24,177 nt of DNA from Crenotrichaceae bacterium (GTDB lineage: Bacteria; Pseudomonadota; Gammaproteobacteria; Methylococcales; DRLZ01), in NCBI GenBank assembly GCA_011322755.1, contig DRLZ01000192.1, positions 1 to 24,177 on the forward strand. The letters run 5' to 3'. Shown here piece after piece: positions 1 to 6,149 of this stretch. The notes beneath the pieces are model-generated. The model had not been told where the DNA came from. It searched no databases and was given only the letters and a program-made list of their open reading frames with translations. Position numbers and translations under genes: made by a program. Position 1 is the first letter of the stretch. The number at the start of each line of letters is the position of its first letter.

Positions 1-448
1 CGCCGCCGGAAAACCCGACATTGACATCGCGATACAGGAATTTGTCGTCAATATTCAGCTCTCTGGCCTTTTCTTTTACAATCTGTAAAAAATCGATGGC
101 ATCCAGCTCACTTTCACCGCGATGATTACGGATTGCATTTAGCGCAGCTTTCAACATATACATATTGCTCACGCCAGGAATTTCAACCGGATATTGAAAA
201 CCTAGAAATAATCCTTCGCGAGTTCGAATCTCAGGTTCCATATCCAATAGATTCTTGCCATCAAATGTAACGCTACCTTGTGTAACCTCATAGCCTTCGC
301 GACCAGCAAGCACATATGCGGTAGTACTTTTACCGGAACCATTTGGCCCCATAATGGCGTGCACCTCTCCGGCGTTTACTTTGAGGTCAATTCCATTGAG
401 AATGGACTTGTCATTGATTGATGCGTGTAAGTTCTGGATTTCCAGCAT
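1..448 (-). CDS. sufC: SufC, Fe-S cluster assembly ATPase (partial, N-terminal 149 residues)
   Basis: ABC-type ATPase of the cytoplasmic SufBCD scaffold, which uses ATP to drive Fe-S cluster assembly. The visible part starts MLEIQNLHASI, has a perfect Walker A (GPNGSGKST) near residue 36, the Q-loop region (LFLGFQYPVEIPGV) and reaches the start of the ABC signature (NVGFSGG) at the window edge. SufC is normally about 250 residues, so roughly the last 100, with Walker B, lie outside the window. The start is the ATG at 446-448, with AGGA about 13 bases upstream as a modest ribosome site. It lies 130 bases downstream of sufB on the same strand, so it is probably in the same operon, with sufD and sufS expected further out. 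Confidence 0.96.
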   Translation of the reverse strand, partial: MLEIQNLHASINDKSILNGIDLKVNAGEVHAIMGPNGSGKSTTAYVLAGREGYEVTQGSVTFDGKNLLDMEPEIRTREGLFLGFQYPVEIPGVSNMYMLKAALNAIRNHRGESELDAIDFLQIVKEKARELNIDDKFLYRDVNVGFSGG

Positions 449-578
449 GGTTGTTTTTTGGTTCCTGAAATAATTTATGACTTGAATGTATCGTTATGTT
501 GTCGGGTTGCAGCTCGCTGGCAGGGGTTTTGTCAGTCAAATGAAATTGTTTTGCTCACCGAACCGCAATCCGCATGCG

Positions 579-2072
579 CTAGCCGACACTGCCTTCCAGA
601 CTAATTCCCAGCAAGGCTTGTGCTTCAACTGCAAACTCCATCGGCAATTCCTTAAATACTTCCTTGCAAAAACCATTCACAATGAGTGAGACAGCATCTT
701 CGGCAGCAATACCACGTTGTTGTAAATAAAACAGCTGATCTTCGCCAATTCTGGATGTTGATGCTTCATGTTCAACTTTGGAGCTGGGCTGGCGTACTTC
801 AATGTATGGAAACGTATGTGCGCCACATTGATTGCCAATCAGTAAAGAATCACACTGGGTAAAGTTGCGCGCATTGCTTGCATTTTTCATCATTTTTACC
901 AGACCACGGTATGTGCTTTGTGATTTGCCGGCTGAAATACCTTTGGCGATGATTGTGCTGCTGGTGTTTTTGCCGATATGGATCATTTTTGATCCGGTAT
1001 CTGCTTGCTGATAGCTGTTGGTGACAGCAACTGAATAAAATTCACCAATCGAGTTGTCGCCAGTCAGCACACAGCTTGGATATTTCCAGGTAATCGCTGA
1101 GCCCGTCTCGACCTGGGTCCAGGAGATTTTTGAGTGATCGCCACGGCATTCTCCACGTTTGGTGACAAAGTTGTAAATACCGCCTTTGCCTTCAGCATCT
1201 CCCGGATACCAGTTTTGTACTGTTGAATATTTGATCTCGGCATTTTCAAGCGCAACCAATTCAACGACTGCAGCATGCAGCTGGTTTTCATCGCGCATTG
1301 GCGCTGTACAGCCCTCAAGATAGCTAACGTGACTGTGTTCCTCGGCAATAATCAGGGTGCGCTCGAATTGTCCGGTATTCGAAGCGTTGATACGGAAATA
1401 AGTTGATAATTCCATTGGGCAGCGCACACCTTTTGGAATGAATACAAACGAACCATCTGAAAAAACAGCTGAATTTAACGCCGAGAAAAAATTATCTGAT
1501 AGCGAGACAACAGAGCCGAGATACTGTTGAACCAGCTCGGGATACTCTCGAATTGCTTCCGAAATTGGACAGAAAATCACGCCTGCTTCAGCCAGTTTAC
1601 CTTTAAATGTGGTTGCGACTGATACACTGTCGAACACTGCATCAACCGCAACACCGGCCAGGCGCTCTTGCTCATGCAGGGGAATGCCCAGCTTTTTATA
1701 GGTTTCCAGCAGTTTGGGATCAACCTCATCGAGACTTTCCGGGCCATCTTTCATGTCTTTTGGCGCTGAGTAATAACTGATTGACTGAAAATCAATTGGC
1801 GGGAAGTTGACCTTTGCCCAATTTGGCGGTGTCATTTTTTTCCAGATTCGGAAAGCTTTTAATCGCCAGTCAGTCATCCACTTCGGCTCGTTTTTCTTCG
1901 CAGAAATGGCGCGCACCACATCTTCATTCAGCCCAGGAGGAAATGAATCCGATTCAACATCCGTTACGAAGCCTGGCGCATAGTCGGCGTCGATGACATC
2001 GTGAATTTGTTGATTTTCTATTGACAAGTCGTCTGTTATTGTCTGTTCAGTATCTTGAATTTCTGTCATCAT
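579..2072 (-). CDS. sufB: SufB, Fe-S cluster scaffold protein
   Basis: Scaffold subunit of the SufBC2D complex, on which nascent Fe-S clusters are built before transfer to apo-proteins. The 497-residue length matches the family. Recognisable segments are KPEWMTDWRL-type (here EPKWMTDWRLKAFRIW), SFVFIPKGVRCPMELSTYFRIN, ARNFTQCDSLLIG and GAHTFPYIEV near the C-terminus, then the SRIGEDQLFYLQQRGI helix. The cysteine in TQCDS is the position described as important in E. coli SufB. I place the start at the ATG at 2070-2072 (MMTEIQ, weak AGAGAAAA upstream). An in-frame ATG at 2087 would add five residues and lies only five bases from the stop of the upstream regulator. Co-transcription with that regulator is very likely. 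Confidence 0.96.
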   Translation of the reverse strand: MMTEIQDTEQTITDDLSIENQQIHDVIDADYAPGFVTDVESDSFPPGLNEDVVRAISAKKNEPKWMTDWRLKAFRIWKKMTPPNWAKVNFPPIDFQSISYYSAPKDMKDGPESLDEVDPKLLETYKKLGIPLHEQERLAGVAVDAVFDSVSVATTFKGKLAEAGVIFCPISEAIREYPELVQQYLGSVVSLSDNFFSALNSAVFSDGSFVFIPKGVRCPMELSTYFRINASNTGQFERTLIIAEEHSHVSYLEGCTAPMRDENQLHAAVVELVALENAEIKYSTVQNWYPGDAEGKGGIYNFVTKRGECRGDHSKISWTQVETGSAITWKYPSCVLTGDNSIGEFYSVAVTNSYQQADTGSKMIHIGKNTSSTIIAKGISAGKSQSTYRGLVKMMKNASNARNFTQCDSLLIGNQCGAHTFPYIEVRQPSSKVEHEASTSRIGEDQLFYLQQRGIAAEDAVSLIVNGFCKEVFKELPMEFAVEAQALLGISLEGSVG

Positions 2073-2092
2073 TTTTCTCTGTTGCATCCTGG

Positions 2093-2557
2093 TTATTGCC
2101 TGGATTGCACTAATCTGCGATTATCAATCACCACTGCCATTTCAACCAATGCAGAAGCCGGACTCACAAGGTCAGCGAGACTAATGGTTTGTAATGTTGA
2201 CTCGATTGCGCGGTTAATTACCCCCCAGTTGCCGCTGATGTGGCAATGTGAGAATTGTTCACAACTGTCGCTGGTTGTACAGCACTCGGTAATTCCAATG
2301 GGACCTTCCATTGCACTGATAATCTGTGCGACTGAAATCCGCTCTGGCTTATCCGCCAGTCGATAACCGCCATTCGTGCCGCGCGTCGAAAGTACCAGTG
2401 ATGACTTGCCCAGTAACTTTAAAATTTTACTCACCGTTGGCTGGGCAATGCTGGTTGCAATAGAAAGTTCTCCTGTCGTAAAAGTGACAGAATCACTGCG
2501 TGCCATTTCACTAAGAATCACTGTCGAATAATCTGTCAATTTACTGATCTTGAGCAT
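2093..2557 (-). CDS. Rrf2-family SUF operon regulator
   Basis: DNA-binding regulator of the gammaproteobacterial SUF-regulator type (Rrf2 family, related to IscR), expected to sense Fe-S status and repress the suf operon. Residues 1-80 form a winged helix-turn-helix (MLKISKLTDYSTVIL, IAQPTVSKILKLLGKSSLV, RGTNGGYRLA). The cluster-binding segment has C93, C99 and C105 in the C-X5-C-X5-C spacing seen in IscR, plus an adjacent C92 and H106. It is the first gene of the suf unit: its stop lies 20 bases before sufB. A 25-base palindromic operator starts 21 bases upstream of its ATG, which argues for autoregulation. The start is the ATG at 2555-2557. The 154-residue length is normal for the family. 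Confidence 0.93.
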   Translation of the reverse strand: MLKISKLTDYSTVILSEMARSDSVTFTTGELSIATSIAQPTVSKILKLLGKSSLVLSTRGTNGGYRLADKPERISVAQIISAMEGPIGITECCTTSDSCEQFSHCHISGNWGVINRAIESTLQTISLADLVSPASALVEMAVVIDNRRLVQSRQ

Positions 2558-2577
2558 GTCATCCAGCCTGAATATTT

Positions 2578-2602
2578 ATACTGTACTATTTTAGTCCTGT
2601 AT
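2578..2602. promoter_or_regulatory. IscR type-1-like operator upstream of the suf regulator
   Basis: On the minus strand this 25-base imperfect palindrome reads ATACAGGACTA, then AAA, then TAGTACAGTAT. Aligned to the IscR type-1 consensus (ATASYYGACTRWWWYAGTCRRSTAT) it fits 21 of 25 positions, including ATA, GACT, AGT and TAT. The two 11-base arms match at 9 positions. It covers the proposed -10 box of the suf promoter, as expected for a repressor site. The consensus is known from E. coli IscR; its use by this Rrf2 protein is inferred. Confidence 0.8.
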
Positions 2603-2616
2603 TAAGTTGGAGTAAA
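2588..2616 (-). promoter_or_regulatory. suf operon promoter
   Basis: Reading the minus strand, TTTACT (2611-2616) and TAAAAT (2588-2593) are separated by 17 bases, the ideal sigma-70 spacing. The -10 box sits inside the IscR-like operator, so repressor binding would block polymerase. The predicted transcript would have a leader of roughly 25 bases before the regulator's ATG. Confidence 0.6.
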
Positions 2617-3076
2617 GTACTATCTGGCTTGGGTTCCTGTTGACGAAGTGATCACAACAAAAAAGCATTGGAGAATACAAACCACTCTGTTTGTTTGTTA
2701 CAACGATCGATACAGATATCCAAGTTGTTACCAATGAAAAACAGTGATTCATCTGTTGTTGAAACAGGAATATTTTAAGAACAGGCGTTTATAGCGTCAG
2801 TTTTATGTGCCTTTATGAAAGCCAGGATGATTTATTTGACCTGTTAAACAGACAGAAAGACTGATAATCCCTCATGTTTCCTTATACATACGTGATCTTG
2901 TGTTCAGATAAATATGCGTTGTGGATTGACGATTTTAAGGAAATGTTATACTCTCAGCGCAGGCTGTTAGATCTGCTGGGCTGACTCAGCGTTATCGATT
3001 TAGCGGTTCTTGCCTGTTGGGCGAGGGCGACGAGGCTGTTTAGTGGACATTTTATGTTTCACCGGACAGAAAGCAG
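2617..3076. other. Long intergenic region, no gene recognised
   Basis: About 460 bases without a convincing open frame on either strand. The left part (to about 2900) is AT-rich with no repeat that stands out. From 2926 there is a possible plus-strand promoter: TTGACG (2926-2931) and TATACT (2947-2952), but with a short 15-base spacer. It is followed by a G+C-richer stretch (about 2955-3045) with several GCTG, GGGC and GGCG words. That stretch could be a structured leader or a small RNA, but I do not recognise a family and see no clear terminator at its end. Confidence 0.4.
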
Positions 3077-3104
3077 TTGCGTTCAAGATCAAAAGGCATA
3101 TAAT
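3077..3104 (+). promoter_or_regulatory. Promoter of the 25-residue peptide gene
   Basis: TTGCGT (3077-3082) and a perfect TATAAT (3099-3104) are separated by 16 bases. Transcription would start near 3111, giving a leader of about 50 bases. An inverted repeat (AATGCG at 3109-3114, CGCATT at 3126-3131) lies at its 5' end and could form a stabilising hairpin. Confidence 0.65.
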
Positions 3105-3163
3105 ACGCAATGCGCTGTGTAAAAACGCATTAGTTATAACTATTATTTAAGAGGAGATGCAGC

Positions 3164-3241
3164 ATGACTGTAGAAATCGCAATTTTATTCGCTATCTGGA
3201 TAACTGCTCCTGTACTCTTGTACATTACTAACAAAGTATAA
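3164..3241 (+). CDS. 25-residue single-pass membrane peptide, unknown function
   Basis: A 26-codon frame, ATG to TAA, with all the signals of a real gene: a promoter with a perfect TATAAT about 60 bases upstream, a strong ribosome site (AAGAGGAG) 8 bases before the ATG, and a strong intrinsic terminator about 60 bases after the stop. The peptide begins MTVEIAILFAIW and ends LLYITNKV. It has one acidic residue near the N-terminus, about 18 hydrophobic residues with a central proline, and a C-terminal lysine. This fits a single transmembrane helix, probably with the C-terminus in the cytoplasm. Such peptides often act as small subunits or regulators of membrane complexes (CydX and CcoQ-type peptides are examples), but it matches none I recognise. 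It stands alone between sequences of unrelated function. Confidence 0.72.
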   Translation: MTVEIAILFAIWITAPVLLYITNKV

Positions 3242-3295
3242 GAAATTTATTTCCCTGCATGTGATCTGCTGGTCAGGTCGCATGAGAGAAGTAAG

Positions 3296-3329
3296 AAAAA
3301 ACGGATTCCACTGGAATCCGTTTTTTTTT
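3296..3329 (+). terminator. Intrinsic terminator after the small membrane peptide
   Basis: A perfect 9-bp stem, ACGGATTCC pairing with GGAATCCGT (3301-3321), with an ACT loop. It is followed by a run of nine T and preceded by a run of A, so it could also work on the other strand. Confidence 0.93.
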
Positions 3330-3377
3330 GCGTTCTATGTCGGCATAGCCGAAACGTTGCTGGCTAAAGAAAATAGT

Positions 3378-3393
3378 CTCTATAACTATAGAG
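3378..3393 (-). terminator. Probable terminator of the PagL-like gene
   Basis: CTCTATA-AC-TATAGAG is a perfect 7-bp inverted repeat, 24 bases past the stop of the gene at 3418. On the minus strand it is followed by ACTATTTTCTTT, a loose T tract; on the plus strand by TTTTA. The stem is AT-rich and weaker than the one at 3301. Confidence 0.45.
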
Positions 3394-3417
3394 TTTTAGA
3401 ATTGCAGCCCCATAAAA

Positions 3418-4038
3418 CTAATCAAAATACCAGCTAAAGCCAAACAACAAAAGACTTGCATTAATGCTGTTATTTGGCAACGTTGTATTGGCGTTTGACA
3501 TGTGATGAAAACGCCAGCCGAGATCTACAGACATGTTGTCATGAAAGAAATAGTGGACACCCAAACCGGCTTGTGGGTAAAAGATCAAGCCATCTTCCTG
3601 ATCCCGCAAGTCAAAATCAAGCACACCAACACCCCCGCCGAATTCCAGATATGGAACCCATTCATCGGAATACAGAAAATTATAACGTAGCAGCAAACTC
3701 AATCCAGCTGAATAGCCAGAATCAGGTTCGTAGGCGGCTAGAAATTCGCCCTGGAAAACCGCATCCAGGTTGCCCTTAAACCATGAGTTTTCACCAACAA
3801 CATTTGAGAGACCAATACCAAGTTGAGGTAGAATTGCCACATATTCAGCTTTGCGCCCATCACCATCACCGGCAATACTTCCGAGTGAAAAGGCTTTGCC
3901 CCAACCTCCTTGAAGACCGGAATAGATTTGACCATAGCCAAAATGCTCTGTAGCAGAAGCTTTATCGGCATGCGCAATTGAAATAAGACTCGTCAGGCTA
4001 TAAAAACAAACGACTATAAACGTGAATTTTGCAGACAT
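3418..4038 (-). CDS. PagL-like lipid A 3-O-deacylase, outer membrane
   Basis: Predicted 8-stranded outer-membrane beta-barrel that removes the 3-O-linked acyl chain of lipid A. The 206-residue protein has a signal peptide (MSAKFTFIVV to SIAHA, cleavage near residue 24) and alternating barrel strands. Near the C-terminus it has the family's active-site segment, H179-M-S-N followed by NTTLPNNSIN, which resembles the HxSN...PN region of PagL, where His and Ser are catalytic with a glutamate. It ends in an aromatic-rich strand (LLLFGFSWYFD). The ATG at 4036-4038 has GGTGG 7 bases upstream; a GTG three codons earlier is less likely. It stands alone between hairpins. The fold is well supported. Deacylase activity rests on the motif and family, and the partner glutamate was not located. 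Confidence 0.78.
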   Translation of the reverse strand: MSAKFTFIVVCFYSLTSLISIAHADKASATEHFGYGQIYSGLQGGWGKAFSLGSIAGDGDGRKAEYVAILPQLGIGLSNVVGENSWFKGNLDAVFQGEFLAAYEPDSGYSAGLSLLLRYNFLYSDEWVPYLEFGGGVGVLDFDLRDQEDGLIFYPQAGLGVHYFFHDNMSVDLGWRFHHMSNANTTLPNNSINASLLLFGFSWYFD

Positions 4039-4162
4039 AATAACCACCGTGTAAGTGAGATACTCATTTGGATGAAAATAGCTTATTTGCTATTGTATGA
4101 AGAAATAGATCCACACACATACCCTGATTGAGAGATAGCGAAATAACAATGTCTCTCAGGAA

Positions 4163-4717
4163 TTAGTGCCAGCCACCGAATTGTTTGGTTGGATCGCCTC
4201 GAAAACCTGCAGCAGATGTGTCACGATCGGGCATATTAACTGAGCCTAGTGCAGCTTTGAACATATTTTCCTTGCTATAACCTCCCATCGCTTTTGCAGC
4301 TTTTGCTATTTGCGTTGATGAGGGTGTAATGTCGTGATTTGTTAGCATTGCATTGACAAGCGCGACAGATAATACCTTCTGTTTTGAGGCATCGCCCGGG
4401 TAGGCAGAAATAAGAACTGGAAACTGTGTTTTAGGTGGGATATGAATGGTGTATCGCCCATTTTTTTCAATTTCAGCAGTGGCAATAACTTTTGTCTGGC
4501 TGGTTGCCTTGATTTTTCCAGCCTTGATCAGGCCTTTTTCACCTCTGACGACACCTTTTATGGTGACAGTTTTCTCGTATTTTTGTACCGGAGCCTTTGA
4601 AATAATTGATGTTTTTGCATTATTTCCACTATCACAACCAACCAGGCTTGCGATTATGATTGATAGAATGATGGGACTGTAAAGGATCTGCTTGTACATA
4701 TCAGCGTTTATGTTCAT
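4163..4717 (-). CDS. Small lipoprotein with a carboxypeptidase-regulatory-like beta domain
   Basis: Exported lipoprotein of 184 residues. From the ATG at 4717 (MNINADMYKQ) there is a hydrophobic signal with lipobox SLVGC and acylated cysteine near residue 28. Next comes a beta-sandwich-like stretch (VTIKGVVRGEKGLIKAGKIKA ... ATAEIEKNGRYTIHIP) typical of carboxypeptidase-regulatory-like or Ig-like modules. The C-terminal third is helical (AMLTNHDITPSSTQIAKAAKAMGGY) and the protein ends GGWH. A GAAC or GCTGAT context does not favour the later ATG at 4699. No enzyme motif is visible and I cannot name a function. It is separated from the PagL-like gene by about 125 bases containing a 7-bp inverted repeat (TGAGAGA 4129-4135, TCTCTCA 4152-4158). 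Confidence 0.72.
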   Translation of the reverse strand: MNINADMYKQILYSPIILSIIIASLVGCDSGNNAKTSIISKAPVQKYEKTVTIKGVVRGEKGLIKAGKIKATSQTKVIATAEIEKNGRYTIHIPPKTQFPVLISAYPGDASKQKVLSVALVNAMLTNHDITPSSTQIAKAAKAMGGYSKENMFKAALGSVNMPDRDTSAAGFRGDPTKQFGGWH

Positions 4718-4895
4718 AACGATATACTCTTTTGTTATCTGATGATACAAGCATTGTACGACAACTTTGCTGTCGTTTCAGAAAAAGTGTATTTAACCAT
4801 AACTCGACATAATGATACTGCATCCGCTTGGTGTTCAGTCTCATTGCGTAGCGAGTCTAAACTATTTATTTAACTGTCTTAAGGTTCTATTGAGC

Positions 4896-5339
4896 ATGAA
4901 TAAGGAACAAGCAAAGGGAATTATTGGGAAAGTTGTAGAAGATGGGAAACCAGTCATCTATAAGTTTGTGAACGAAATACCATCGTCAGAAATACAGGAT
5001 AAATTGCCATTGCTAACTGTTATTTCATGGAAATATGAAGGCAGTCAGAGGAATGGGATGCCTGAGCAATCCGACAATCAGCGAATGATAAAGCTTGAAG
5101 ATGCTATTGAGGATGGGGTTGAAAGCAATGGAGCCTGTCGCCATGCATATAGTCGTACAGGTAATAATCTCAAGGAACTGGTTTATTACATACACAACAG
5201 AGATGAATTCCTGGAGACACTCAATCAAACGCTATCTAATCACACAAGATACCCGATTGATATCTCGTTTTATGAAGATAAAAAGTGGGAAGATTTTCAG
5301 AAATTACTGAACGATTTTTCAGGGGCAAAAAACAGATAG
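4896..5339 (+). CDS. DUF695-family protein
   Basis: Cytoplasmic protein of 147 residues. The core matches the DUF695 pattern: LPLLTVISWKYEG, then GMP and a charged helix (RMIKLEDAIEDGV), a strand leading to RTGNNLKELVYYIHNRDEF, and a C-terminal YPIDISFYEDKKWEDFQKLL. No signal peptide and no catalytic residues are apparent. The start is the ATG at 4896 (MNKEQAK), with AAGG about 13 bases upstream. An in-frame ATG at 4812 would add a 28-residue hydrophobic, Cys-containing leader that does not fit the family. The gene ends 20 bases before the DUF4336 gene, so the two are likely co-transcribed. The molecular function of DUF695 is not known to me. Confidence 0.82.
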   Translation: MNKEQAKGIIGKVVEDGKPVIYKFVNEIPSSEIQDKLPLLTVISWKYEGSQRNGMPEQSDNQRMIKLEDAIEDGVESNGACRHAYSRTGNNLKELVYYIHNRDEFLETLNQTLSNHTRYPIDISFYEDKKWEDFQKLLNDFSGAKNR

Positions 5340-5359
5340 TTGTTTATTAGGAAATCACT

Positions 5360-6052
5360 ATGCAATTAAAAAAGTTCGACGATAATATTTGGATTTGTGA
5401 CGGGAAAACAGTTAATTTCTATGGTTTTCCATATTCAACTAGAATGACTGTTATTCAATTAAGCCAGGGTGATTTGTGGGTTCATTCACCGGTGGAGTTA
5501 AATGAACAGTTAAAGAAGGAGTTGGATAAGCTTGGAAAAGTAGTCTTTTTGATCTCTCCAAACAAAATCCATCATTTATTCCTGTCAGAATGGGTCTCAG
5601 CCTATTCTGATGCTAACTGTTATGCATCGCCTGGGCTTGCATCTAAAAGGCAGGATATTCACTTTACTAAAGAATTGACTCTGCAGCCGGAAAAAGAATG
5701 GGTTAATGAAATTGAACAAACCATATTTCTAGGTAGTCCAGCGATGGAAGAAGTGGTTTTTTTTCACATCAGCTCTAAGACATTGATTTTGGCTGACTTG
5801 ATAGAAAATTTTAACCCGACAGCATTTAACTGCTGGCAGAAGAAAATTGCAAGAGTCGTTGGCATCTTGTCACCGAACGGGAAGACACCAGTCGATTGGA
5901 GAATCAGTTTTTTCCTAGGTAAAAAGAAGGCTCAAAAAGCGCTTGATATCATGCTTGGCTGGAAACCTGAAAATATCATTATTTCTCACGGAGAATGCAT
6001 TCTCGGAAATGCTCCGGAGTTTCTTGAAAAGTCATTTGGATGGGTGTCTTGA
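5360..6052 (+). CDS. DUF4336 protein (metallo-beta-lactamase-like fold)
   Basis: Cytoplasmic 230-residue protein. It follows the DUF4336 pattern throughout: an N-terminal W-x-x-D/G-K region, TRMTVIQLSQGDLWVHSPVEL, LGKVVFLISPNKIHHLFLSEW, a stretch around AYSDANCYASPGLASKRQDI, the core EEVVFFHISSKTLILADLIENF, and a C-terminal IIISHGECI strand. The family is related to metallo-beta-lactamases, but the classical HxHxDH motif is absent; NKIHH and SHGE could supply partial metal ligands. The ATG at 5360 follows TTAGGA with 7-base spacing. It lies 20 bases after the DUF695 gene. The enzymatic role is unknown. Confidence 0.85.
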   Translation: MQLKKFDDNIWICDGKTVNFYGFPYSTRMTVIQLSQGDLWVHSPVELNEQLKKELDKLGKVVFLISPNKIHHLFLSEWVSAYSDANCYASPGLASKRQDIHFTKELTLQPEKEWVNEIEQTIFLGSPAMEEVVFFHISSKTLILADLIENFNPTAFNCWQKKIARVVGILSPNGKTPVDWRISFFLGKKKAQKALDIMLGWKPENIIISHGECILGNAPEFLEKSFGWVS

Positions 6053-6149
6053 AATACAATTGAGGAATGCTCTGATTTTAGGCAATGCGTTGTTTATTAC
6101 TTGACGTGCTTTCGAATCGTTCGCTTGATTACTGAGCATACAGGGTATG

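Noticed and set aside
486..689. Plus-strand 67-residue frame across the sufB-sufC gap
   Set aside because: It runs antisense into sufB, has an unconvincing start and no ribosome site; a shadow frame.
4812..4895. 28-residue N-terminal extension of the DUF695 protein
   Set aside because: The extension is hydrophobic and does not fit the family; the ATG at 4896 begins where the DUF695-like sequence starts.
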